Source: Palsa-504 sp963739135
GTDB lineage: Bacteria > Actinomycetota > Actinomycetes > Streptosporangiales > Streptosporangiaceae
Assembly: GCA_963739135.1 (NCBI GenBank)
Contig: CAVTZG010000025.1
Span: forward strand, 284,700-348,699
Length of the DNA stretch: 64,000 nt
Direction: 5' to 3'
Shown here: positions 9,125-16,870 of the stretch, one piece after another
Layout of the letters: every line of letters begins with the position of its first letter
How positions within the stretch are numbered: the first letter of the stretch is position 1
Made by a program: the position numbers and the translations under genes
Notes under the pieces: generated by a model
Seen by the model: the letters and a program-made list of their open reading frames with translations, nothing else
Told to the model about the DNA's origin: nothing
The model's database searches: none

Positions 9125-9150
9125 AACACGGTACTGCGGCCGGTCATTCC
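9125..9150 (-). promoter_or_regulatory. SigR-type promoter of the sigR-rsrA operon
   Basis: On the minus strand GGAAT (9150-9146), exactly 18 bases, then GTT (9127-9125). This matches the published SigR/SigH consensus GGAAT-N18-GTT. It lies 9 bp upstream of the sigR ATG, so SigR should activate its own operon, as in Streptomyces sigRp2. Confidence 0.88.
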
Positions 9151-9157
9151 ACGATGT

Positions 9158-9226
9158 GGCCGCGGGACCTGGCCGAGGCTGGCCGCGGGACCCGGCCGAG
9201 GCCGGCCGCGGGACCCGGCCGAGGCC
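9158..9226. repeat. Tandem repeat, three 23-bp units, upstream of sigR
   Basis: Units start at 9158, 9181 and 9204. Each reads GGCCGCGGGACC followed by T/C and GGCCGAGGCT/C. Units 2 and 3 are identical and unit 1 differs at two positions. The array begins 8 bp upstream of the -35 element of the SigR promoter. A 23-bp period does not preserve a reading frame, which argues that the upstream open extension of sigR is not translated. Confidence 0.9.
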
Positions 9227-9312
9227 GGCAGGTGAGAAAGGTCTCCGGCCGGGAAGCATAAGATTTAGGCGCCCCTGCTCCCCGGGGGCGCCGAGTCAGG
9301 AGCTCAGGGCCC

Positions 9313-10179
9313 GTGCGTCATGCGGCCAGCGCCATCAGCGCGCCGGATACTGATCATCTGTCGGGCTATTGGCTCTTCCACGAGGCGGTTGCGCAAGCGC
9401 AGCTGGCCGCCTGGCTGACCCCCGGGCGGCACCTGCTGGTCGACGTGTCCGGACCGCGGGCGGCGGGCGCGGAACTCGCCGCGCAGGCCGGGCACACCGT
9501 GCTGCGCATCTTCGACGGCGCGGTGCCCGAGCCGGACACCCGGGCGGGCCAGGACGGGCAGCAGGGCAGGCGGAGCGGACCGGGGCAGCGGGCGAAGCCG
9601 GGCCGGCCGGGGCGGATCTTCCGGCTGGTGGCCGACTCCTCGCGGCTGGCGTTCCTGGCCGACGGCTGCGCGGACGGGGTCATCGCCGACGACCGGGCCC
9701 TGTCCAGGCACCTGGCCGCCGAGGCCATGATCGCCGAGATCGCGCGCGTGCTGCGCCCGGACGGGCGGGTGCTGGCCTGCGTCGACTCGCTGGTGCTGGG
9801 CATGGCGGTGCTGGCCGACCAGCATCACTGGGCTCACCTGGTCGACCTGCCGCACGCCGAGGTGGTACTGGTGCCCTGGCCGGACGGGACCATCACCCGG
9901 TGCTACGGCCCGGACCAGGCCCGCGAGCTGTTCAGCGAGGCCGGGCTGGCGGTGAACTGGATCCGGTCACGCACCTTGCTGTCCCAGTCGATGGTGACCC
10001 GGGTGCTGCGGCATGATCCGGCCAGTCTGCCCGAGCTGGTCCGGGCTGAGCTGGCCGCCAAGTCGGACGAGTCGCTGGGCGCCCAGCTGGTGGTATCGGC
10101 CCGCAAGCCGCGCAAGCGGCGGGCGAGCGGCGGATGGCAGGCTAGCGGTGCCGACGGGCGTACTTGGCCTGGCAGCTGA
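9313..10179 (+). CDS. SAM-dependent methyltransferase-like protein
   Basis: A 288-residue protein whose layout fits a class I methyltransferase. It has LTPGRHLLVDVSGPRAAGAE in the glycine-loop position (degenerate, lacking a clear GxGxG), FLADGCADGVIADDRALSRH, then AEIARVLRPDGRVLACVDSL, typical of the strand after motif III in methyltransferase_11 proteins. A Gln/Arg/Gly-rich low-complexity insert occupies about residues 76-98. Divergent from sigR; its 3' end overlaps the convergent zinc-finger gene by 38 bp. Substrate unknown, and the weak SAM loop means it may be a non-catalytic relative. Confidence 0.75.
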   Translation: MRHAASAISAPDTDHLSGYWLFHEAVAQAQLAAWLTPGRHLLVDVSGPRAAGAELAAQAGHTVLRIFDGAVPEPDTRAGQDGQQGRRSGPGQRAKPGRPGRIFRLVADSSRLAFLADGCADGVIADDRALSRHLAAEAMIAEIARVLRPDGRVLACVDSLVLGMAVLADQHHWAHLVDLPHAEVVLVPWPDGTITRCYGPDQARELFSEAGLAVNWIRSRTLLSQSMVTRVLRHDPASLPELVRAELAAKSDESLGAQLVVSARKPRKRRASGGWQASGADGRTWPGS

Positions 10180-10492
10180 CGCAGCGAGCCGCGTCAGGCC
10201 GGGCCTCGAGCCGCCCTTCGGGAATCTCGTGCCCGCAGTCGACGCAGCGTCCATAGGTGCCGGAGTCGATGCGGGCCAGCGAGGCGAGTACCTGGTCCCG
10301 CTGGCTGCGGGCCGAAAGCAGGACCGCCTCGGTGCGATCGGTCTCGGACAAGCTGGAGCCCGCGTCGCCCGGGTCGGTCGGATACCCCGCTCCGGCCAGG
10401 GGCGCGGGCCGCTCGCCTTGCAGGATCGATATCGACCGGTCCAGGTCGCCGCGCATTTCCTCCAGGCGCTTACGGGCGACAGTAGTCTCCAC
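10142..10492 (-). CDS. TraR/DksA-type C4 zinc-finger protein
   Basis: A 116-residue protein with an N-terminal helical region (VARKRLEEMRGDLDRSISIL, typical coiled coil) and a C-terminal C4 finger: CVDCGHEIPEGRLEARPDAA, then RCVSCQAKY, giving CxxC-x17-CxxC. The DARIARID-like motif (LARIDSGTYGRC) precedes the finger. Relatives bind the RNA polymerase secondary channel or act as general zinc-finger regulators. It lies between the methyltransferase and the SRAP gene, in the same orientation as SRAP. Confidence 0.9.
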   Translation of the reverse strand: METTVARKRLEEMRGDLDRSISILQGERPAPLAGAGYPTDPGDAGSSLSETDRTEAVLLSARSQRDQVLASLARIDSGTYGRCVDCGHEIPEGRLEARPDAARCVSCQAKYARRHR

Positions 10493-10565
10493 TGGTGTCC
10501 TCGCCTCCCGCCCGCGGGGAAAAAGCAGCCCAGGCTCGGTTAAGCCCGCGCTGCGTGCCGCGGGC

Positions 10566-11360
10566 TCAGAACAACTCGCCGGGTGGCCGCTTCTCGCCGG
10601 CGGAAGCCCCGGAGCCGCCGCCGTCCGCCGGTACTGGCGCGATGAGCTCGGGTCCGTTGTTCCGCACGTAGTTGACAGCCGTTGATACGGGGTGTGACGT
10701 GAGGCCGCCGGCCATGGCGGGCAGCATCGTCGCTTGCAGCTGGCCAGGTTCGGAGTTGTCCGGATTGAGCCAGTCTGCCCAGTGATCAGGTGCGATCACC
10801 ATGGGCATGCGATCGTGGATCTGGCCGACATCGTCGGTCGCCTGGGTCGTGATAATCGCGGCCGTCCACAGCCAGGCGCGCTCGTGATCAGTGGGCAGGG
10901 CCTCGTCCCGCCAGAGTTCGTAGACTCCGGCGAAGGCCAGGGCACCACCATCCTTGCGGTAGATGAAATAGGGCTGCTTGCGCTGCTTACCCTGGTCCGT
11001 TAGGGGCATCCATTCGTAGTAGCCGTCGGCCGGGAGGATGCAGCGGCGCTTGGCGAAGGCCCGCCGGAAGGCCGGCTTGACGGCGACCGTCTCGGCGCGG
11101 GCATTGATGAGCCTGCCGCCCCCGGAGGCGTCCTTGGCCCAGAACGGAACCAGGCCCCAGCGCAGCACGCGCAGCTCGCGGGCGGCCGGTTCGTCGTCCT
11201 CGCCGCGCCGCTCCACGACCGCGAAAACCCGCTTGGTCGGGGCCACGTTGTAGTCCGGATCGGGCTCGGAGTCGGGTCCGTCGGTCGCGCGGTCGCGTTC
11301 GATGCTGAACTCCTCAAGGAGTTCGAGGCGCTTGCGCGCCGACACGAAACGACCACACAT
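10566..11360 (-). CDS. SRAP-domain protein (HMCES/YedK family)
   Basis: A 264-residue protein starting MCGRFVSARKRLELL, so the catalytic Cys2 is exposed after Met removal. Family landmarks follow in order: DPDYNVAPTKRVFAVVE, RWGLVPFWAKD, LINARAETVAVKPAFR, RCILPADGYYEW and IHDRMPMVI (active-site His). SRAP proteins crosslink to abasic sites in single-stranded DNA and protect them, and act as autopeptidases. The start at 11358-11360 is fixed by MCGRF; the frame runs on upstream over aroA but is not coding there. Divergent from aroA. Confidence 0.95.
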   Translation of the reverse strand: MCGRFVSARKRLELLEEFSIERDRATDGPDSEPDPDYNVAPTKRVFAVVERRGEDDEPAARELRVLRWGLVPFWAKDASGGGRLINARAETVAVKPAFRRAFAKRRCILPADGYYEWMPLTDQGKQRKQPYFIYRKDGGALAFAGVYELWRDEALPTDHERAWLWTAAIITTQATDDVGQIHDRMPMVIAPDHWADWLNPDNSEPGQLQATMLPAMAGGLTSHPVSTAVNYVRNNGPELIAPVPADGGGSGASAGEKRPPGELF

Positions 11361-11493
11361 GGAAATCTTCCTTAAGAGCACACAATCCGGACACGTCCCG
11401 TTAAGCCTGGATTGGCTTTTCATAACCACAATCCAGGCTCGCCAAACCCGCCGGGAAGGTCGTCCTCCCGGCCAACGCACTACCCTCAACCGT

Positions 11494-12843
11494 ATGCACC
11501 CTGACGAGGACACCGGCCGGACCTGGCCCGCACCCGCCGCCGCCGGCCCGGCCAGCGCCCGCATCGTGCTGCCCGCGTCGAAGTCCATCACCAACCGGGC
11601 CCTGGTCCTGGGCGCCCTGTCCGGCGGGGCGGCCAGGATCGCGAATCCGCTGCAGGCCAGGGACACCCTGCTGGCGGCGGCCGCGCTGCGCGCGATGGGC
11701 AGCGAGATCACCGAATCCGAGACGAGCTGGGCGGTCACGCCCGGCCAGCCGCCGGCCGGCGCCCGGGTCGGTGTGGACGTGGGCAACGCGGGCACGGTCA
11801 TGCGGTTCCTGCCCGCGGTGGCCGCGCTGACCTCGGCGGCCGTCGAGTTCGACGGGGACGCACGGGCCAGGCAGCGCCCGGTCGGCCCGATCCTCGCTGC
11901 GCTGGCCGAACTCGGCGCGGACATCGATGACGGCGGGCGCGGCGCGATCCCGTTCACCGTGCGCGGCCACGGCTCCATCCGGGGCGGCGCCGTCACCTTG
12001 GACGCGTCGAGCTCCTCGCAGCTGATCTCGGGGCTGCTGCTGGCCGCGCCGCGGTTCGCCGGGGGCGTCGAGATCCGGCACGAGGGCCCGCCGGTACCCT
12101 CGGCTCCGCATATCGCCATGACCGTCCGGATGCTGCGGGCCGCGGGCGCCGAGGTCACCGAGACGGGTCCGGCCGGTTCCGCCGGCCGGACGGAGGCCTG
12201 GCGGGTCCGGCCGGGGCCGCTGGACCTGGGCTCGGTCACGGTGGAACCTGACCTGTCCAACGCCGGCCCCTTCCTGGCCGCGGCGTTGGTCACCGGGGGA
12301 ACCATCACCGTGCCCGGCTGGCCGCAGGACAGCCTGCAGGCCGCCGGGCAGATCCTGGACGTGCTGGCCCGCATGGGCGCGCGGTGCGAGGTCAGCGCGG
12401 ACGGCCTGACCATCTCGGGCACCGGCACGATCCGCGGCATCACCGCGGACCTGCGTGACGTCGCCGAGCTCGCGCCGGTGCTGACCGCGGCGGCGGCGCT
12501 GGCCGGATCGCCGTCCACCTTCACCGGGCTGGCGCACACCCGCGGCCACGAGACCGACCGGCTGGCCGCGCTGGCCAAGGAGATCAACGCGCTGGGCGGC
12601 GATATCACCGAACGGCCCGACGGACTGCAGATCACACCCCGGCGGCTGCGGGCCGAGGCCGCCGGGCGGCCGTTCGGCAGCTACGACGATCACCGGATGG
12701 TGATGGCGGCCGCCGTGCTCGGCCTGGCCGTGCCGGGCCTGCGGATAGCCAACGCGCAGACCGTGGCCAAGACGTTTCCCGGGTTCACCACGGTCTGGGG
12801 CCAGATGCTGGGCCGACACGGCGAGATGGGGCCCCAGCCCTGA
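11494..12843 (+). CDS. aroA: 5-enolpyruvylshikimate-3-phosphate synthase
   Basis: A 449-residue EPSP synthase of the shikimate pathway, joining shikimate-3-phosphate and PEP. Motifs seen: PASKSITNRALVLGALSGG (substrate-binding Lys/Ser), GNAGTVMRFLPAVAAL, SSSSQLISGLLLAAPRF, EPDLSNAGPFLAAALVTGG, KEINALGGDI and the C-terminal SYDDHRMVMAAAVLGL. The ATG at 11494 fits the normal N-terminus; the frame opens further upstream over the SRAP gene. It ends in a TGA overlapping the proposed start of rsgA. The sigR to aroA to rsgA order is typical of actinobacteria (from memory). Confidence 0.97.
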   Translation: MHPDEDTGRTWPAPAAAGPASARIVLPASKSITNRALVLGALSGGAARIANPLQARDTLLAAAALRAMGSEITESETSWAVTPGQPPAGARVGVDVGNAGTVMRFLPAVAALTSAAVEFDGDARARQRPVGPILAALAELGADIDDGGRGAIPFTVRGHGSIRGGAVTLDASSSSQLISGLLLAAPRFAGGVEIRHEGPPVPSAPHIAMTVRMLRAAGAEVTETGPAGSAGRTEAWRVRPGPLDLGSVTVEPDLSNAGPFLAAALVTGGTITVPGWPQDSLQAAGQILDVLARMGARCEVSADGLTISGTGTIRGITADLRDVAELAPVLTAAAALAGSPSTFTGLAHTRGHETDRLAALAKEINALGGDITERPDGLQITPRRLRAEAAGRPFGSYDDHRMVMAAAVLGLAVPGLRIANAQTVAKTFPGFTTVWGQMLGRHGEMGPQP

Positions 12844-13835
12844 GCCCGCGGTCCGGCTACACGCCGCTCGACGAGGACGACGTCCGGGTCCGCCCGGGAC
12901 GCGGTTCCCGGCCGCGGACCAGGCGGCGGCCTGCACACTCAAGCGCGATCCAGGGCTTCGTGACCAGCGTGGACCGGGGCCGGTACGGGTGCATGACCGA
13001 CGGCAGGCTGGTGGTGGCCATGAAGGCGCGCGAGCTGGGCAAGGGCTCCGTGGTCGTCGGTGACCGGGTGGCCCTGGCGGGCGACACCTCGGGCGCCGAC
13101 GGAACGCTGGCCCGGATCGTCCGGGTCGAGCCGCGGACCAGCGCGCTGCGGCGCTCCCCAGACGACACCGACCCGCAGGAGCGCATCATCGTGGCCAACG
13201 CCGACCAGATGGTGATTGTCTGCGCCCTGGCCCAGCCGCCACCCAGGCTCCGCTTCGTGGACCGCTGCCTGGTCGCCGCGTACGACGCGGGGCTTGACCC
13301 GCTGCTCCTGCTGACCAAGGCCGACCTGGCCGCACCGCGCAAGATCCGCGCCTGCTACGCCCCGCTGGGCCTGCCCATGCTGACCACCAGGCGGCCGCTG
13401 CCGCCGCGCACCCTGTCCCGGGTACGGAACGTGCTGACCGGGCGGATCAGCGTGCTCATCGGCCAGTCCGGCGTGGGCAAGTCCACGCTGGTGAACACCC
13501 TGGTACCGGAGGCGGACCGGACGACGGGCACGGTCAACAAGGTGACCGGCCGGGGGCGGCACACCTCGTCATCCGTGGTAGCGCTGCCGCTGGGTGACGG
13601 CTGGCTCATCGACACGCCGGGACTGCGGGGGTTCGGGCTGGGCCACGTGAGCGCGGAGCGGGTGGTGGAGGCCTTCGGCGACCTGGCCGAGGGTACGGCG
13701 GGGTGCCCGCCCGGCTGCGATCACCTCTCCCCCGACTGCGCCCTGGACGAGTGGGCCCGCGAGCACCATGCGGAGGCGCGGCTGGACTCACTGCGCCGGC
13801 TGCTGCGCAGCCGCGAAGACACCGCCCCCGACTAG
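12840..13835 (+). CDS. rsgA: Ribosome small-subunit-dependent GTPase A, probable CTG start
   Basis: Circularly permuted GTPase that helps 30S maturation: OB-fold first, then G4 (LTKADLAAP), P-loop GQSGVGKSTLVNTL, G3 DTPGLRGF, and a C-terminal zinc knuckle CPPGCDHLSPDC. The first ATG/GTG in frame is the GTG at 12960. However, the preceding 40 codons encode SGYTPLDEDDVRVRPGRGSR and further conserved basic sequence typical of the actinobacterial RsgA N-terminus. The only plausible start is the CTG at 12840-12842, which overlaps the aroA stop as CTGA in place of the usual ATGA or GTGA. Conventional calling would place the start at 12960. Confidence 0.9.
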   Translation: MSPRSGYTPLDEDDVRVRPGRGSRPRTRRRPAHSSAIQGFVTSVDRGRYGCMTDGRLVVAMKARELGKGSVVVGDRVALAGDTSGADGTLARIVRVEPRTSALRRSPDDTDPQERIIVANADQMVIVCALAQPPPRLRFVDRCLVAAYDAGLDPLLLLTKADLAAPRKIRACYAPLGLPMLTTRRPLPPRTLSRVRNVLTGRISVLIGQSGVGKSTLVNTLVPEADRTTGTVNKVTGRGRHTSSSVVALPLGDGWLIDTPGLRGFGLGHVSAERVVEAFGDLAEGTAGCPPGCDHLSPDCALDEWAREHHAEARLDSLRRLLRSREDTAPD

Positions 13836-14302
13836 TGCGTAATCCGGCGGATCACCGTGGCGTCCCGTCCCCGGTGATCCACGGCACGCACCTCTGCTCC
13901 CGTGAGTCCCTCCAGTCTCATTTGCGTGGAGGATCTGGCCGCCAGCCGGCGCTCGATGGCGGCCAGCGGGACCTCCAGGCGCACGACCCGCAGCGGCAGG
14001 CCCAGGGCCTCGCGTACGCCCCGCATCTCGTCTGGATCGCGGGCGAAGTAGGCCAGCACGAACAGCCGGATCCCGGCCTGCCGGTAGTTGGCCGCCACGG
14101 CGGCCAGGTTCCGCAGGGTCAGCGCGACTTCGGCCGCGCGGTCCTCGGCACCGGTGCCCGCCCAGCCCAGGTAATCCAGATCGAGCAGGGCGTACGGCTC
14201 GCCCCGCTGCTCGAGCAGGTAGGCGATCTCCGCAGCGACTGAGCTCTTCCCCGACCCGTACACCCCGGTGATCAGGACACCCTCAGCGCCGCGCGTGGTC
14301 AC
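13832..14302 (-). CDS. Small P-loop kinase/NTPase
   Basis: A 156-residue protein with Walker A GVYGSGKSSVAAEIA near residues 13-27. YALLDLDYLGWAG follows near 38-50, in the substrate-Asp position of gluconate- and adenylylsulfate-kinase-like proteins, and then an Arg-rich lid (AAIERRLAARSS). It probably phosphorylates a small molecule or nucleotide; the substrate is not visible. Convergent with rsgA, stops overlapping by 4 bp. It is the first gene of the region separating rsgA from hisN. Confidence 0.8.
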   Translation of the reverse strand: MTTRGAEGVLITGVYGSGKSSVAAEIAYLLEQRGEPYALLDLDYLGWAGTGAEDRAAEVALTLRNLAAVAANYRQAGIRLFVLAYFARDPDEMRGVREALGLPLRVVRLEVPLAAIERRLAARSSTQMRLEGLTGAEVRAVDHRGRDATVIRRITH

Positions 14303-14391
14303 CAGCCAAGGTTAGGGTCGACATGTAGCTCTGGTCTCCAGGGACATGCGAGTCGCCGCGGCGCGACGGCGGACGGATCAGGCGGTGGGCA

Positions 14392-15303
14392 CTAGTTCGA
14401 GAAGTCCTGGGTCAGCCAGACGGTGCCGGAACTGTCACGGTAGACCGCGATGCCGATGTGGGTGAAGGACGTGCTCAGGATGTTCAGGCGGTGACCGTCG
14501 TCGGGCGGGACCTCGTTGAGCATGTCCTGGGTGAGCAGTACCGCCAGCTGCGCGACGGCGGCCGTGGTATCGGCCACCGGGCCGCCCTCGCCGATGTTCT
14601 CCCCGGCCTCGGTCCAGTTGACCCCGGCCTCGGTCTCCCGCTGGCCGATGGCGGGCTCACCCGGGCACTGGTGGGGCAGCCCGCAACCGCCGGCCATCCG
14701 CATGTTGTGCGCGGATGAGCTGGTGACCAGGCCGACCATCACGGTCAGCGGGGCCAGCCCGGCCGCCGAACGCGCCTGGTTGATCAGCGCGAGCACCTGC
14801 CCGGCCGGGGTCCCTTCCTGAGAAACGGGCGTGGCGGAGGCGGCGGGCGAGGAAGCGGCCGGGTCGGGCGAGGCGGAGGAGGACGCGGGCCGGGCGGCTG
14901 ACCGCTTGGTCGGGCCGTCCGCCGGCGTGCGCGGCACCCGGGCGATGCTGACGTTGATCGGGCCCTCGGCGCAGGACCCGGCAGGCGCGGACCCGCAGGC
15001 GTCAGGGGCCGGCGAGGCGATCCCGGCCCCGACCCCGGCCCCAGTGGCGGCCGCGGCCGGCTTGGACGGCGGGGTGGCCGGGCCGCCGGCCAGGTAGAGG
15101 CCCCCGGCGACCAGCGCCAGCACGGCGACCAGCGCCCCCACCAGGTACCGGGCCCGCCGCGCCGAGGTGCGGTCTGGCTCAGGCGGGCCGCCCGGCCCGG
15201 GTAGGCCGGGCTGGCTGACCGCGTGGCGCGCGGGCCGGCCCGTCAGCACATCTACCACCCGTCCCGGCCGGGCCATGGCTCGGCCGCTGATCCCAGCGGT
15301 CAC
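14392..15303 (-). CDS. Membrane-anchored CAP (SCP/PR-1) domain protein
   Basis: A 303-residue protein. After a Pro/Gly-rich cytoplasmic segment a single membrane helix (YLVGALVAVLALVAGGLYLA, about residues 53-72) is followed by a Ser/Ala/Pro-rich extracellular linker. The C-terminal CAP domain (about 165-303) contains ALINQARSAAGLAPL, SSAHNMRMAGGCGLPHQC, ENIGEGG, HRLNILSTSFTHIGIAVY and a terminal WLTQDFSN. Bacterial CAP proteins are secreted and of mostly unknown activity. Two Cys in GGCGLPHQC may pair. No obvious operon partner. Confidence 0.9.
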   Translation of the reverse strand: MTAGISGRAMARPGRVVDVLTGRPARHAVSQPGLPGPGGPPEPDRTSARRARYLVGALVAVLALVAGGLYLAGGPATPPSKPAAAATGAGVGAGIASPAPDACGSAPAGSCAEGPINVSIARVPRTPADGPTKRSAARPASSSASPDPAASSPAASATPVSQEGTPAGQVLALINQARSAAGLAPLTVMVGLVTSSSAHNMRMAGGCGLPHQCPGEPAIGQRETEAGVNWTEAGENIGEGGPVADTTAAVAQLAVLLTQDMLNEVPPDDGHRLNILSTSFTHIGIAVYRDSSGTVWLTQDFSN

Positions 15304-15498
15304 GAACGCACTGGTCAGCTCCGTGCACGCCGCATACAGGCGACGACATTAGAGGATCGGCACCTGATCTGCGGACCATTGCCGAATGTCGTAAGGAAGG
15401 GTGCTCCGCTAGTGCGGGCTCCATGAGTGGTTCCGGGCGATCTCAGCCCTCTCGTGAAACCCTTGTGTCTCCCCCGTACCAGACCGGACTCAATGAAA

Positions 15499-15534
15499 GT
15501 GGCAACCTGCCGAATCTATTGGGCAGGCTGCCAC
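15499..15534 (-). terminator. Probable terminator downstream of the DUF2087 gene
   Basis: GTGGCAACCTGCC (15499-15511) pairs with GGCAGGCTGCCAC (15522-15534) with one mismatch and a 10-nt loop. On the minus strand, 42 bp after the DUF2087 stop, the stem is followed directly by TTTCATTG, a short U-tract. Confidence 0.6.
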
Positions 15535-15575
15535 AACCATTGAATGGTCCAGGACCGAGAGCTTGCTGGAAAGGC

Positions 15576-15872
15576 TTAGCTGACCGTGCCGCCGGCTCGC
15601 CAGTAGACGCCCGCGGCTGTCCGGGACAGGAACGACTCGTCGACCAGGTAGCGGCGCAGGGCGCAGTGGTCATCGAAGATGGCCTTGAGGATCTCGTCGA
15701 CCGCCGACTCGGGGTACCGGCGCCCGGGCTCGAAGGCCTGGGCCACCTGGTCAAGCAGCAGCCGCCGCCGGATGCGCTTGGCCGGCACCGCAGTGATCCG
15801 GCCGTCGCGGATGAAGGCCCGCAGCGGATCCGGCGGGTCGGCGAGAACGCCGTCACGGTCGTGATCCATCAC
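15576..15872 (-). CDS. DUF2087 domain protein
   Basis: A 98-residue protein filling one DUF2087 domain: LRAFIRDGRITAVPAKRIRR, then FEPGRRYPESAVDEILKAIF, DDHCALRRYLVDESFLSR, and an aromatic ending GVYWRAGG. The family is often fused to or near HTH regulators and is thought to be nucleic-acid-associated, but its function is unsettled. The start is GTG at 15870-15872, directly followed by an ATG codon. It overlaps the stop of the DUF2314 gene as GTGA, so the two are coupled. Confidence 0.88.
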   Translation of the reverse strand: MMDHDRDGVLADPPDPLRAFIRDGRITAVPAKRIRRRLLLDQVAQAFEPGRRYPESAVDEILKAIFDDHCALRRYLVDESFLSRTAAGVYWRAGGTVS

Positions 15873-16489
15873 CTGTCCTTAATACCCGCGCCAGGGCGAG
15901 GCAGGCGAGGCAGGCGAGGCAGTTTTCCCGTCCGGCGCCCCGGGGGGCCGGACGCGCGGCCGACACGGGCGAGGTAGGACGCCACCTGCTCAGTCTGCTG
16001 CTCGGGTCCGCCCTGGCAGTTGCAACCGTCGCAAATTACCTGGGTATCTTGCTCTTCTTCATCGGCTGCTAGCTGGTCGCTGTCTTCGTCGCCCCAGCGG
16101 ATGTCGATGATGTGGTCACGCTTGAATTTGATCTTGTCGCTCGGCAGCAGGCGAGGGATTCCAACCGGAAGATTCCGCAGCGTGCCGACGATGCGACGTT
16201 TCCGGACATCGGTGACCTCGACCCACATGCGCTCGCCCCAGCCGTCTCTCATCAGGAACATGAGCTTGACGACCACACCTGGCTCAAGAGCCTGTTTCTC
16301 TTCCTCGGCCGGAATCCAGAATGAGTCGGGATGCTCGCGGTTACTCTTCACTCCGGAACCCAGATGCCAGCGGTCGATAATGCGGCCGGTCGCGGCCCAG
16401 CGAAGTCGAAGGCCCAAGCCCTCGACCACTTCAACTTCCAGTTGCTCGGCGACCCAGAATGGCCGCCGGGTCCGCCAGCAGTTCCGCAC
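15869..16489 (-). CDS. DUF2314-like protein
   Basis: About 206 residues if the GTG at 16487-16489 is used. The core (about residues 55-130) reads WIPAEEEKQALEPGVVVKLM, then FLMRDGWGERMWVEVTDVRK, RRIVGTLRNLPVGIPRLLPS and DKIKFKRDHIIDIRWGDEDS, the DUF2314 pattern. It ends with a Cys motif (CDGCNC) and a Pro/Arg-rich tail. No signal peptide. The start is uncertain because the frame continues upstream without obvious coding character. Translationally coupled to the DUF2087 gene. Function unknown. Confidence 0.65.
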   Translation of the reverse strand: MRNCWRTRRPFWVAEQLEVEVVEGLGLRLRWAATGRIIDRWHLGSGVKSNREHPDSFWIPAEEEKQALEPGVVVKLMFLMRDGWGERMWVEVTDVRKRRIVGTLRNLPVGIPRLLPSDKIKFKRDHIIDIRWGDEDSDQLAADEEEQDTQVICDGCNCQGGPEQQTEQVASYLARVGRASGPPGRRTGKLPRLPRLPRPGAGIKDR

Positions 16490-16870
16490 CAGGTATGAGG
16501 ACGGCCGCCGCCGGCCCGCGGGTTCCGCCCGTGCTGGTGCAGGGACGGCACGCCCCGTCAGTTCGCCAGTGCCGCCTCGCCCCGCTCGTCCTGGCCCTGG
16601 ACATGGGCCTGGAGCACGCCCTGGCCGCTGAGGTACGTGTAGAACGGGCTGGGCGAGTCCAGGACGATCGCGGTCCGAAATCGCCGGATCTGACCCCAAG
16701 CGCGGCGCCGCACAGTCACGATGGTGTCGGAGGCAGAATCCGCCCAGCCAGGCAGCCTGCGGATCACAAGGGCCGGGCGACCAAGCCGTCCGGGCACGCG
16801 CGACAACGATCCCTGCCGCCGGCAAACGGAGGCTCCAGCGGTCGGCCATACACGACGCGGAAGGATCACC
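16490..16870. other. Gap with no recognised gene
   Basis: A 381-bp stretch. On the minus strand an open frame ending at 16558 reads TIVTVRRRAWGQIRRFRTAI, then VLDSPSPFYTYLSGQGVLQA, which looks protein-like, but it has no clear start or family and may be a gene remnant. The last 20 bp hold the ribosome site (GGAAGGATC) of the lipoprotein gene at 16871. Confidence 0.4.

Noticed and set aside
9116..9259. A 48-codon N-terminal extension of SigR (sigma-R'-like isoform)
   Set aside because: The extension crosses a 23-bp tandem repeat that is not frame-preserving and its composition is Pro/Arg/Gly-rich, so translation is doubtful.
10566..12635. A 689-residue minus-strand frame spanning SRAP and aroA
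   Set aside because: Only the SRAP part is coding; the rest is the antisense of aroA, which has clear conserved motifs on the plus strand.
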